A stretch of 64,000 bases of DNA from Pseudomonas sp. PA15(2017) (GTDB lineage Bacteria > Pseudomonadota > Gammaproteobacteria > Pseudomonadales > Pseudomonadaceae): assembly GCF_001945395.1 (NCBI RefSeq), contig NZ_MSXV01000007.1:148501-212500 (forward strand). The letters run 5' to 3'. The position numbers were made by a program, and so were the translations under genes. A model generated the notes under the pieces. That model had not been told where the DNA came from. It did no database searches and was given only the letters and a program-made list of their open reading frames with translations. This document shows, one piece after another, positions 1 to 10,893 of this stretch. The stretch's first letter is position 1; each line of letters opens with the position of its first letter.

Positions 1-2
1 CG

Positions 3-788
3 GATGGCGTCAGCGTCGCCCAGGCGATGGCAGCCTGGGGGCTCGATGGGGAGGCTATCGCCAGCGCCGCCCGTCCGGCCGGGGATTTCGCAGCCTATCT
101 GGAGCTGCATATCGAGCAGGGCCCGTGCCTGGAGCGTGAGGCGCTGGCGCTGGGCGTGGTCACGGCCATCAATGGCGCGCGCCGGCTCAACTGCCGTTTC
201 GTCGGTCAGGCCGGGCATGCCGGCACGGTGCCGATGAGTCATCGCCAGGACGCCCTGGCCGCCGCCGCGCAGTGGATGGTGGCGATCGAGACCCGGACCC
301 GGCAGCATGGCCCGCAACTGGTGGCCACCGTGGGCTGCCTGCAGTGCCATCCGGGGGCAGTGAACGTCATTCCGGGGGAGGTCGAATTGACCCTGGATGT
401 CCGTGGTCCCGAGGATCGCGCCCTGGCCGAACTGCTCGATGACCTGCTTGGCGAGGGCGAGGCCATCGCCCGGCAGCGTGGGCTACGCTTCGCTGCCAGC
501 CAGTATTACGGCATTTGCGCGACCCGCTGCGACGCCGCCATGCAGGCGTCGCTGGCGCAGGTATTGAATGAGGTGCAGGGGCGCAGCCTGTCGCTGCCCA
601 GTGGCGCCGGCCATGATGCCATCGCCATGGCCGAGTGCTGGCCGGTCGGCATGCTGTTCGTGCGTTGTGCAGGTGGCATCAGCCATAACCCGGCGGAGGC
701 GGTTGCAGTCGAGGATGTGGGCCTGGCGGTCGACGCCTACGCGCGCTGGGTGCAGGCGCTGGCCGAGAGGCCGCTTGTGGCGGCCTGA
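3..788 (+). CDS. Allantoate amidohydrolase / N-carbamoyl amino acid hydrolase family (5' truncated by window)
   Basis: The reading frame is open from the first bases of the window, so the start lies outside it. About 262 residues are present out of roughly 410 usual for the family. The M20-type Zn hydrolase signature is visible: ELHIEQG (metal-binding Glu), GHAGTVPM, GAGHDA and the C-terminal ISHNPAE histidine. Such enzymes release ammonia and CO2 from allantoate or N-carbamoyl compounds in purine or pyrimidine breakdown. Family is clear; the exact substrate (allantoate, ureidoglycine, N-carbamoyl amino acid) cannot be decided from this part. It runs convergently into ubiG, with 16 bases between the two stops. 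Confidence 0.85.
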   Translation, partial: DGVSVAQAMAAWGLDGEAIASAARPAGDFAAYLELHIEQGPCLEREALALGVVTAINGARRLNCRFVGQAGHAGTVPMSHRQDALAAAAQWMVAIETRTRQHGPQLVATVGCLQCHPGAVNVIPGEVELTLDVRGPEDRALAELLDDLLGEGEAIARQRGLRFAASQYYGICATRCDAAMQASLAQVLNEVQGRSLSLPSGAGHDAIAMAECWPVGMLFVRCAGGISHNPAEAVAVEDVGLAVDAYARWVQALAERPLVAA

Positions 789-804
789 GGGAGGCGGTCA
801 GCGC

Positions 805-1503
805 TCAATCGGCCTTGCGGGTGTGCACCATGTAGTTGACGTCGACGTCGTTGGCCAGCTTGTAGTGCTTGGTCAGCGGGTTGTAGGTCAGGCCGATGAT
901 GTCCTTGACCTCCAGGCCGGCCTGGCGGCTCCAGGCCCCCAGCTCGGATGGGCGGATGAACTTCTTGAAATCGTGGGTGCCGCGCGGCAGCAAGCGCAGG
1001 ATGTACTCGGCGCCGATCACCGCGAACAGGTAGGCCTTGGGGTTGCGGTTGATGGTGGAGAAGAACACCTGGCCGCCGGGTTTGACCAGCTTGTGGCAGG
1101 CACGAATCACCGAGGACGGATCCGGTACGTGTTCGAGCATTTCCAGGCAGGTGACCACGTCGAACTGGCCGGGCATTTCTTCGGCCATGGCTTCGGCGGT
1201 GATCTGCCGGTAATCCACTTCCACGCCCGACTCAAGCTGGTGCAGGCGGGCCACGGCCAGCGGCGCCTCACCCATGTCGATACCGGTCACGCTGGCACCG
1301 CGCTGGGCCATGGCCTCGCTGAGAATGCCGCCGCCGCAGCCGACGTCGAGCACCTTCTTGCCGGCCAGCCCGGCGCGCTCGTCGATCCAGTTGACGCGCA
1401 GCGGATTGATCTCGTGCAGCGGCTTGAACTCGCTCTCCTTGTCCCACCAGCGATGGGCGAGGGCTTCGAATTTGGCGATTTCAGCGTGGTCGACGTTGCT
1501 CAT
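805..1503 (-). CDS. ubiG: Ubiquinone biosynthesis O-methyltransferase UbiG
   Basis: This is a 232-residue class I SAM-dependent methyltransferase that performs both O-methylations of ubiquinone synthesis. The SAM site [16 protein letters not shown] and the motif [13 protein letters not shown] are plain. The start [21 protein letters not shown] is the conserved UbiG N-terminus and has AGGGAAA upstream. A longer in-frame extension to 1641 has no ribosome binding site and no family similarity, so it was dropped. Downstream of mtaD on the same strand, the usual Pseudomonas order, but separated by a 368-base gap with a dispersed repeat, so it probably has its own promoter. Confidence 0.95.
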   Translation of the reverse strand: MSNVDHAEIAKFEALAHRWWDKESEFKPLHEINPLRVNWIDERAGLAGKKVLDVGCGGGILSEAMAQRGASVTGIDMGEAPLAVARLHQLESGVEVDYRQITAEAMAEEMPGQFDVVTCLEMLEHVPDPSSVIRACHKLVKPGGQVFFSTINRNPKAYLFAVIGAEYILRLLPRGTHDFKKFIRPSELGAWSRQAGLEVKDIIGLTYNPLTKHYKLANDVDVNYMVHTRKAD

Positions 1504-1871
1504 GGTTTTCCCTGAATAAAGCGAATGCGTATGACAGGACGCGCAGGGCGTCCATGTTGCCAGCTCTGCGCGGCGCGTTGCTGGCCTGTAATGTGTGACA
1601 GTTTGCCGTACTTCTTGATCAATGTGCCGGACGCCCGGCAATCGGACGCCGTAAAAACTACCTGCGTTGTCATCACTGCGTTAAAAACAGGCTGGATTGC
1701 CAGCCCAGTCGGAAAGCCGCTTGCGGCTAACGCGCTTCAGCGCGGCCCGAAGGGCGAGCGAAGCGAGTAATGCTCATTTACAGTACGTAAAGTCGAGCGC
1801 GACCCCGGCCGCTTTCTCGCCTGTTTTTGCGGGGCCGCCCCGGTCTTGTGCTGACGGCCTCGGCAACGTTT
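1504..1871. other. 368-base gene-free interval between mtaD and ubiG
   Basis: No coding region is supported here. The interval must hold the ubiG promoter (minus strand) and the mtaD transcript end. Most of its centre (about 1676-1829) is a diverged copy of the dispersed repeat also found complete at 27646-27817. Confidence 0.6.
1676..1829 (-). repeat. Diverged copy of the 172-bp terminal-inverted-repeat element
   Basis: Stretches at 1676-1722 and about 1770-1829 match the reverse complement of the element at 27646-27817: the core reading TTAAAAACAGGCTGGATTGC, and the blocks around TGCTCATTTACAG and CGTAAAGTCGAGCGCGAC. A foreign-looking segment of about 50 bases (AAGCCGCTTGCGG to GAGCGAAGCGAG) interrupts the middle. 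The terminal inverted repeats are not preserved. Confidence 0.65.
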
Positions 1872-3191
1872 TTATCGGTGTCCTATCTTCGCGCCCCACT
1901 GTTGCGTATTGGCGATGATTCGCGCTTCGTCCAGGCGCGTCAGGCGGCCTTCGTTGAGCAGCGGCTTGCCGGCCACCCAGAGGTGCTCCACGCAGTGCCG
2001 CGAGGTGGCATAGATCAGCTGGGAAACCGGATCGTACACCGGCTGCTGGGCGAGGCCGCGCAGGTCGAAGGCGACGATGTCGGCGGCCTTGCCCAGCTCC
2101 AGCGAGCCGATCTCGCCTTCCAGGCCCAAGGCACGGGCGCCGTTGAGGGTCGCCATGCGCAACGCGCGGTGGGCATCCAGCGCGCTGGCCGAGCCGGCCA
2201 CGGCCTTGGCCAGCAGGGCGGCCGTGCGGGTTTCGCCGAGCAGATCGAGGTCGTTGTTGCTGGCTGCGCCGTCGGTGCCGATGGCCACGTTGACGCCGGC
2301 CTGCCAGAGTTTCTCGACCGGGCAGAAGCCGCTGGCCAGCTTGAGGTTGGATTCCGGGCAGTGGATCACGCTGCTGTTGGTGGCCACCAGCAGGGCGATG
2401 TCTTCGTCGTCGATCTGCGTCATGTGCACGGCCTGGAAGCGCGGGCCCAGCAGGCCCAGGCGGTTCAGCCGCGCCAGCGGGCGCTCGCCGTGGTGCTCCA
2501 GGCTCTGTTGCACTTCGAAGGCGGTTTCATGGACGTGCATGTGGATGCCGGCGTCCACTTCCTCGGCGAGGATGCGCAGTTTTTCCAGGTTGGCATCGCT
2601 GACCGTGTAGGGCGCATGGGGGCCGAAGGCGACGCTGATGCGCGGGTGGTGCTTCATGTCGTCGAACAGCGTCACGCCCTTGCGCAGCGCCTCGTCGGCA
2701 TCCCGGGCGCCGGGGATGGCGAAGTCCAGCACCGGAATGCTGATCTGCGCGCGCATGCCGCTGGCGTGTACCCGCTCGCAGGCCATCTCGGGAAAGAAGT
2801 ACATGTCGGCGAAGCAGCTGATGCCGCTCTTTATCTGTTCGGCGATGGCCAGCTCGGTGCCGTCCTGCACGAACTGCTCATCGACCCACTTGGCTTCCGC
2901 CGGCCAGATGTGTTTCTCCAGCCAGGTCATCAGCGGCAGGTCATCGGCCAGGCCACGGAACAGGGTCATGGCGGCATGCCCGTGGGCATTGACCAAGCCG
3001 GGGGTCAGCAGGCGGCCTGGCAGTTCGCGAATTTCCGTCGCACCCTGGCGCAGGGCCTCGGCGCGTGGGGCGATCAGGGCGATGCGGCCATCGCGGATGC
3101 CCAGGCCATGCTCGTGGAGCACCACGCCGGCAGGCTCGACCGGTACCAGCCAGGTGGGCAGCAATAAGAGGTCGAGCGGGGCGTCGGCCAT
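1872..3191 (-). CDS. mtaD: 5-methylthioadenosine / S-adenosylhomocysteine deaminase (TRZ/ATZ family)
   Basis: A 439-residue amidohydrolase. The metal motif [13 protein letters not shown], the HVHET histidine, the [16 protein letters not shown] segment and [12 protein letters not shown] are all intact, so it should be active. MtaD deaminates methylthioadenosine to methylthioinosine, the route Pseudomonas uses into methionine salvage because it lacks direct MTA cleavage (established for P. aeruginosa). It is divergent from the MtnA-like gene at 3315, with a shared 123-base promoter region, and upstream of ubiG as in other pseudomonads. The contrast between this intact enzyme and its degenerate neighbour is notable. 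Confidence 0.92.
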   Translation of the reverse strand: MADAPLDLLLLPTWLVPVEPAGVVLHEHGLGIRDGRIALIAPRAEALRQGATEIRELPGRLLTPGLVNAHGHAAMTLFRGLADDLPLMTWLEKHIWPAEAKWVDEQFVQDGTELAIAEQIKSGISCFADMYFFPEMACERVHASGMRAQISIPVLDFAIPGARDADEALRKGVTLFDDMKHHPRISVAFGPHAPYTVSDANLEKLRILAEEVDAGIHMHVHETAFEVQQSLEHHGERPLARLNRLGLLGPRFQAVHMTQIDDEDIALLVATNSSVIHCPESNLKLASGFCPVEKLWQAGVNVAIGTDGAASNNDLDLLGETRTAALLAKAVAGSASALDAHRALRMATLNGARALGLEGEIGSLELGKAADIVAFDLRGLAQQPVYDPVSQLIYATSRHCVEHLWVAGKPLLNEGRLTRLDEARIIANTQQWGAKIGHR

Positions 3192-3314
3192 GGGTGGGTT
3201 CCGTGAGCGAAAACGCTGAGTCTATAGAGGAATGCCGCGGTCTTGAAGGTGCGCGGCGTGCGGCCGGTTGCTTGCCCGGCGTATACTGGCCGGCTTTCTA
3301 GGATGGAGTAGGTG

Positions 3315-4385
3315 ATGCGCGAGCGTTTGCTGGCTGCCGAACAGGTCGTGGGGTTCGTCTGGCGCGAGGGGGCGCTGCACGTGCTCGATCAGCGCCGCTT
3401 GCCCGGCGAGCAGGTCTGGCACGCCTGTCACTCGGTAGCGGCGGTGGCCGCCATGCTGGCCGAGGGTGCGCTGCCGGGCGTTGCCGCGCAGGTGATCTGC
3501 AGTGGTTATGGGTTGGTGCTGGGCGCCCGACAGCGCGCGGACGAGGGCGCCGACTGGCGCGCCGGGCTGCAGGTCGATATCGACGCCTTGTGCGCAGCCG
3601 GCTTGCCGTTCGAGGAAGGCGAACGCCTGCTGGCCCGCATGCAGCAGCGCCTGGCGACCCTCAAGCCTGGCACCCAGGCCTTGGCCGTGCTGGAGGATGA
3701 AGCCGGCGGCGCACACCTGCGTGATCGCGAAGCCAATCTGGCCATGGCCCAGCTGGGTGTGGAGCTGATCCGCGGCTTCCAGGGCAACCTGCAGAACCTG
3801 CTGAGCATCGGCAATGCTGGCGCGATGGCTGGCGGTGGCATCGGTACGGCCCTCGGCGTGATGCGCGCGGCGCAGCTCGAAGGGTTGCTGGAACGCTGCT
3901 ACCTGGGTGAAAGCCGGCCGTTCCTGCAGGGCGCACGCCTGGCTGCCTGGGAGCTGCATCAGGAAGGTATCGCCGTGGCGTTGAGCGCCGATGCGGCGCT
4001 CGCCCATGTCATGAAGGAGCGCGGCATTACCTGGGCCATCGTCGGCGCCGAGCGGATCGCCGCCAATGGCGACGTGCTGGGCGTGATCGGCACCTATCAG
4101 CTGGCCGTGGCGGCCATGCACCATGGCGTGCGGCTGATGGTGGTGGCGCCGAGCGCGGTCATCGACCTGCAGCAGGACAGCGGTGAGGAGAGTTTTCACG
4201 ACCTCGGCCACGGCCCGCTGGCCTATTCGCCCCGCGAGCGCATCAAGGGCGTCGACCACGTGGCGCCGCGCCATGACGTGACCCCCGCCGATCTGGTGGA
4301 TTTTCTGGTCACCGAGCGTGGGGTGGTCGAGCGCCCGGATGCCGCCAAGCTCAGCCAGCTGATGTGTCGCAAGCGGCTGCATTGA
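3315..4385 (+). CDS. MtnA-like protein (methylthioribose-1-phosphate isomerase homologue) lacking catalytic residues
   Basis: A 356-residue protein, collinear with MtnA (eIF-2B alpha family) and in the usual mtnA position between mtaD and gyrA. GGAG lies 6 bases before this ATG; a GTG at 3312 is less likely. Conserved scaffold remains: ESRPFLQGARLAAWEL, GTALGV, IGTYQLAV, TPADLVDFLVTERGV. Key sites are changed. The catalytic Cys of the CNAGALA motif is Gly166 (IGNAGAMA), the catalytic Asp of VGADRIA is Glu246 (VGAERIA), the substrate-phosphate RGAPAIG loop reads PGVAAQV, the RPTAVNL motif is gone, and the NK after it is lost. The frame is open with normal codon use, so this is not a decaying pseudogene. 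It is very unlikely to isomerise MTR-1-phosphate; its present role is unknown. Confidence 0.88.
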   Translation: MRERLLAAEQVVGFVWREGALHVLDQRRLPGEQVWHACHSVAAVAAMLAEGALPGVAAQVICSGYGLVLGARQRADEGADWRAGLQVDIDALCAAGLPFEEGERLLARMQQRLATLKPGTQALAVLEDEAGGAHLRDREANLAMAQLGVELIRGFQGNLQNLLSIGNAGAMAGGGIGTALGVMRAAQLEGLLERCYLGESRPFLQGARLAAWELHQEGIAVALSADAALAHVMKERGITWAIVGAERIAANGDVLGVIGTYQLAVAAMHHGVRLMVVAPSAVIDLQQDSGEESFHDLGHGPLAYSPRERIKGVDHVAPRHDVTPADLVDFLVTERGVVERPDAAKLSQLMCRKRLH

Positions 4386-4609
4386 GCGCCTGGCTACATG
4401 AGCTGCGGGGATAGGTGCAGGGCGCGCTTTGTGGTAAGCTCCGGCAGTTTTCAGGGGCACCGCCTGCGGCTGCCGTCACTGCTCGAATGCATGACATAAC
4501 GTATTGATTTGTCGTGAGTCGTCGCTGGCCTGATGCCATCGCGACGCGCTTCGCCAGGCTCCAGATGAGCCGGGCGGAGTTTCATCAGAAAAAAGGAATC
4601 AGGCTACTC
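4386..4609 (+). promoter_or_regulatory. gyrA leader and presumed promoter region
   Basis: 224 bases without a supported gene lie between the MtnA-like gene and gyrA. The in-frame extension of gyrA to 4514 is not conserved in GyrA proteins and is treated as leader. AAAAAAGGAAT at about 4590 is the likely ribosome binding region. I could not assign a -35/-10 pair with confidence. Confidence 0.4.
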
Positions 4610-7417
<2,808 letters not shown>

Positions 7418-7427
7418 CCGCGCCGCT

Positions 7428-7457
7428 CTGCCTGCCGTGTTATGGCACTGCAGGCAG
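7428..7457 (+). terminator. Hairpin between gyrA and serC (weak terminator or processing site)
   Basis: Arms CTGCCTGC and GCAGGCAG pair, and inner GTG/CAC extend the stem. There is no T-tract, so it may be a partial terminator or an RNA-processing/stability hairpin. Confidence 0.4.
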
Positions 7458-7502
7458 CATTTCGCCAGATAGATGTAGCAAACAGTCAAGCGAGAGTGAA
7501 TT

Positions 7503-8588
7503 GTGAGCAAGCGAGCCTTTAACTTCTGCGCCGGCCCGGCCGCGCTTCCCGAAGCCGTTCTGCAGCGTGCCCAGGCCGAGTTGCTCGACTGGCAGGGCAA
7601 GGGCCTTTCCGTCATGGAAATGAGCCATCGTGGCGACGACTACGTGGCCATCGCCGAAAAGGCCGAGCAGGACCTGCGCGACCTGCTGAGCATTCCCTCC
7701 GACTACAAGGTGCTGTTCCTGCAGGGCGGGGCGAGCCAGCAGTTCGCCGAGATTCCGCTCAACCTGCTGCCCGAAGACGGCACCGCCGACTATATCGATA
7801 CTGGCATCTGGTCGAAGAAGAGCATCGAAGAGGCGCGCCGCTACGGCAACGTCAATGTCGCTGCCAGCGCCAAGCCTTACGATTACTTCGCCATTCCCGG
7901 GCAGAACGAGTGGCAGTTGTCGGAAGACGCCGCCTATCTGCACTACGCCAGCAACGAAACCATCGGCGGCCTGCAGTTCGACTGGATCCCCGAGACCGGC
8001 GACGTACCGCTGGTGGTCGACATGTCCTCGGACATCCTGTCCCGTGAAGTGGACATCTCCAAGTTCGGCCTGATCTACGCTGGCGCCCAGAAGAACATCG
8101 GCCCCAGCGGCCTGGTGGTGGCGATCATTCGCGAAGACCTGCTCGGTCGTGCGCGCAGCAGTTGCCCGACCATGCTCAATTACAAGATCGCCGCCGATAA
8201 TGGCTCGATGTACAACACCCCGGCGACCTTCAGCTGGTACTTGTCCGGCCTGGTCTTCGAGTGGCTGAAGGAGCAGGGCGGGGTTGCCGCCATGGAGCAG
8301 CGCAACAAGGCCAAGAAGGACCTGCTGTACAAGACCATCGACGCCAGCGAGTTCTACAGCAACCCGATCGCCAAGAACGCCCGCTCGTGGATGAACGTGC
8401 CGTTCCGCCTGGCTGACGAGCGCCTCGACAAGCCGTTCCTGGCTGGCGCCGACGCCCGCGGCCTGCTCAACCTCAAGGGTCACCGTTCGGTTGGCGGCAT
8501 GCGCGCCTCCATCTATAACGCCGTGGGCCTGGATGCGGTCGAGGCGCTGGTCGCCTACATGGCGGAGTTCGAGAAGGAGCACGCCTGA
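7503..8588 (+). CDS. serC: Phosphoserine aminotransferase
   Basis: A 361-residue class V PLP aminotransferase that converts 3-phosphohydroxypyruvate to phosphoserine, and also acts in pyridoxal phosphate synthesis. The N-terminal MSKRAFNFCAGPAALPE and the PLP-lysine motif GAQKNIGPSG are typical. Start is GTG with a GAGAG element upstream; no nearer ATG fits. Its stop overlaps the pheA start by one base (TGATG), indicating translational coupling in the operon. Confidence 0.97.
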   Translation: MSKRAFNFCAGPAALPEAVLQRAQAELLDWQGKGLSVMEMSHRGDDYVAIAEKAEQDLRDLLSIPSDYKVLFLQGGASQQFAEIPLNLLPEDGTADYIDTGIWSKKSIEEARRYGNVNVAASAKPYDYFAIPGQNEWQLSEDAAYLHYASNETIGGLQFDWIPETGDVPLVVDMSSDILSREVDISKFGLIYAGAQKNIGPSGLVVAIIREDLLGRARSSCPTMLNYKIAADNGSMYNTPATFSWYLSGLVFEWLKEQGGVAAMEQRNKAKKDLLYKTIDASEFYSNPIAKNARSWMNVPFRLADERLDKPFLAGADARGLLNLKGHRSVGGMRASIYNAVGLDAVEALVAYMAEFEKEHA

Positions 8589-9697
8589 TGAGCAACGACG
8601 CCAACACCGACCAGGCGCTGCAGGCCCTGCGCCTGCGCATCGACAGCCTGGACGAGAAGATCCTCGAGCTGATCAGCGACCGTGCGCGCTGCGCCGAAGA
8701 AGTGGCGCGGGTGAAGATGGCGACCCTGGCCGAAGGCGAGGTGCCGGTGTTCTACCGCCCCGAGCGTGAGGCGCAGGTGCTCAAGCGGGTGATGGAGCGC
8801 AACCGCGGGCCATTGGGCAACGAGGACATGGCGCGGCTGTTCCGCGAGATCATGTCGTCCTGCCTGGCCCTGGAGAACCCCCTCAAGGTCGCTTACCTCG
8901 GCCCGGAGGGCACCTTCTCCCAGGCGGCGGCAATGAAGCATTTCGGTCACGCGGTGATCAGCCAGCCCATGGCGGCGATCGACGAAGTGTTCCGCGAGGT
9001 GGTGGCCGGCGCCGTCAATTTCGGCGTGGTGCCGGTGGAGAACTCTACCGAGGGTGCGGTCAACCACACCCTGGACAGCTTCCTCGAGCACGATCTGGTG
9101 ATTTGCGGCGAAGTGGAGCTGCGCATCCACCATCACCTGCTGGTCGGTGATGCCACCAAGACCGACCGCATCACCCGCATCTACTCCCACGCCCAGTCCC
9201 TGGCCCAGTGCCGCAAGTGGCTGGACGCCCATTACCCGAACGTCGAGCGCGTGGCAGTTTCCAGCAACGCCGATGCGGCGCGCCGGGTGAAGAGCGAGTG
9301 GAACTCGGCGGCGATTGCCGGCGACATGGCCGCCAACCTGTACGACCTGACCCGCCTGGCCGAGAAGATCGAGGATCGCCCGGACAACTCCACGCGCTTT
9401 CTGATCATCGGCAATCAGGAAGTGCCGCCCACCGGCGATGACAAGACCTCGGTGATCGTTTCGATGCGCAACAAACCCGGTGCCCTGCACGAGCTGCTGG
9501 TGCCGTTCCACCAGAACGGCATCGACCTGACCCGCATCGAAACCCGCCCGTCGCGCAGCGGCAAGTGGACCTACGCCTTCTTCATCGACTTCGTCGGCCA
9601 TCACCGCGACCCGCTGATCAAGGACGTGCTGGAAAAAATCAATGGGGAAGCCGTGGCGCTCAAGGTGCTGGGCTCCTATCCCAAGGCAGTACTTTAA
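8588..9697 (+). CDS. pheA: Chorismate mutase / prephenate dehydratase (P-protein)
   Basis: A 369-residue bifunctional enzyme that makes phenylpyruvate from chorismate. Residues about 8-98 are the AroQ chorismate mutase helix bundle (LRLRIDSLDEKILELISDRA). About 100-280 is prephenate dehydratase, with YLGPEGTFSQAA and NSTEGAVNHTLD. About 285-365 is a C-terminal ACT domain (NKPGALHELL; ESRP-like ETRPSRSGKW) for feedback by phenylalanine. Second gene of the coupled serC-pheA pair. Confidence 0.97.
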   Translation: MSNDANTDQALQALRLRIDSLDEKILELISDRARCAEEVARVKMATLAEGEVPVFYRPEREAQVLKRVMERNRGPLGNEDMARLFREIMSSCLALENPLKVAYLGPEGTFSQAAAMKHFGHAVISQPMAAIDEVFREVVAGAVNFGVVPVENSTEGAVNHTLDSFLEHDLVICGEVELRIHHHLLVGDATKTDRITRIYSHAQSLAQCRKWLDAHYPNVERVAVSSNADAARRVKSEWNSAAIAGDMAANLYDLTRLAEKIEDRPDNSTRFLIIGNQEVPPTGDDKTSVIVSMRNKPGALHELLVPFHQNGIDLTRIETRPSRSGKWTYAFFIDFVGHHRDPLIKDVLEKINGEAVALKVLGSYPKAVL

Positions 9698-9702
9698 TTT
9701 GT

Positions 9703-9780
9703 GGCTACAGGCTACAGGTTGCAGGCTACAGGCGACGATCGGCTTGTACCCGCAGCCTGAGGCCTGCAGCCTGAGGCCTG
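9703..9780 (+). repeat. Short direct repeats in the pheA-hisC gap
   Basis: Three GGCTACAG-like units lie at 9703-9732. A perfect 14-bp tandem duplication, GCAGCCTGAGGCCT, lies at 9752-9765 and 9766-9779. The GAGG of the second copy is 7 bases before the hisC ATG and is the likely Shine-Dalgarno. The 15-mer CCTGCAGCCTGAGGC recurs at 58459-58473 before another start codon. Confidence 0.75.
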
Positions 9781-9783
9781 TTT

Positions 9784-10893
9784 ATGTCCTGTGATTTCAT
9801 TGCCCTGGCCCAGCCAGGCGTACAGAAACTGTCCCCCTACGTGCCAGGCAAGCCGGTCGACGAGTTGGCCCGCGAGCTGAACATGGACCCGGCCAGCATC
9901 GTCAAGCTGGCCAGCAACGAGAACCCGCTGGGCCCGAGCCCCAAGGCGCTGGCGGCAATCCGCGCCGAGCTGGACGAGCTGACTCGCTACCCGGATGGCA
10001 ATGGCTTCGCCCTGAAGACCCTGCTGGCCGAGCGCTGCGGCGTGACCACTGCCCAGGTCACCCTGGGCAACGGCTCCAACGACATCCTCGAGCTGGTTGC
10101 CCGCGCGTACCTGGCGCATGGCCTGAACGCCGTCTTCAGCGCACACGCGTTTGCCGTCTACCCGATCGCTACCCAGGCCGTCGGTGCCCAGGCCAAGGTC
10201 GTTCCAGCGGTGAACTTTGGCCATGACCTGCCAGCCATGCTGGCGGCCATCGATGCCAATACCCGGGTGGTGTTCATTGCCAACCCCAACAACCCGACCG
10301 GCACCTGGTTCGGCAAACAGGCACTGGGTGATTTTCTCGCCGCCGTGCCGGAAAACGTGTTGGTGGTGCTGGATGAGGCCTATATCGAATACGCCGACGG
10401 CGACGAGCTGCCAGACGGCCTGGATTACCTGGCCGCTCACCCCAACCTGCTGGTCTCGCGCACCTTCTCCAAGGCCTACGGCCTGGCCTCGCTGCGCGTC
10501 GGCTACGGCCTGAGCCGACCGGACGTGGCCGACGTACTGAACCGCGTCCGCCAGCCGTTCAACGTCAACAGTTTCGCCCTGGCGGCGGCCTGCGCGGCGT
10601 TCGACGATACCGAGTACCTGGCGCGCAGCCGCGAGATCAACAGCGCCGGCATGCTGCAGCTGCAGGAAGGTTGCCGTGAGCTGGGCCTGAGCTGGATTCC
10701 GTCGAAAGCCAACTTCCTGGCCATTGACTTCGGTCGTGATACCGCGGCGATCAACAGGGGCCTGCTGCGCGAAGGCGTGATCGTGCGCCCGGTCGCCGGC
10801 TACGGCATGCCCAACCACCTGCGCGTTTCCATCGGCCTGCCGGCCGAGAACGCCCGCTTCCTGGAAGCGCTGCGCCAGGTGCTGAACGCGTGA
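9784..10893 (+). CDS. hisC: Histidinol-phosphate aminotransferase
   Basis: A 369-residue class I/II PLP aminotransferase. LASNENPLGPSP, NPNNPTGTWF and the PLP-lysine motif SRTFSKAYGLASLRVGYG are present. It transaminates imidazole acetol phosphate in histidine synthesis. In this aromatic operon, the pseudomonad HisC2 copy is generally thought also to serve in phenylalanine/tyrosine transamination (inference from context). Its TGA overlaps the GTG start of the next gene by four bases. Confidence 0.95.
   Translation: MSCDFIALAQPGVQKLSPYVPGKPVDELARELNMDPASIVKLASNENPLGPSPKALAAIRAELDELTRYPDGNGFALKTLLAERCGVTTAQVTLGNGSNDILELVARAYLAHGLNAVFSAHAFAVYPIATQAVGAQAKVVPAVNFGHDLPAMLAAIDANTRVVFIANPNNPTGTWFGKQALGDFLAAVPENVLVVLDEAYIEYADGDELPDGLDYLAAHPNLLVSRTFSKAYGLASLRVGYGLSRPDVADVLNRVRQPFNVNSFALAAACAAFDDTEYLARSREINSAGMLQLQEGCRELGLSWIPSKANFLAIDFGRDTAAINRGLLREGVIVRPVAGYGMPNHLRVSIGLPAENARFLEALRQVLNA

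Noticed and set aside
3315..4385. Calling the MtnA-like gene a pseudogene
   Set aside because: There is no frameshift, stop or truncation, and the codon use and structural motifs are normal; a substituted pseudoenzyme fits better than decay.
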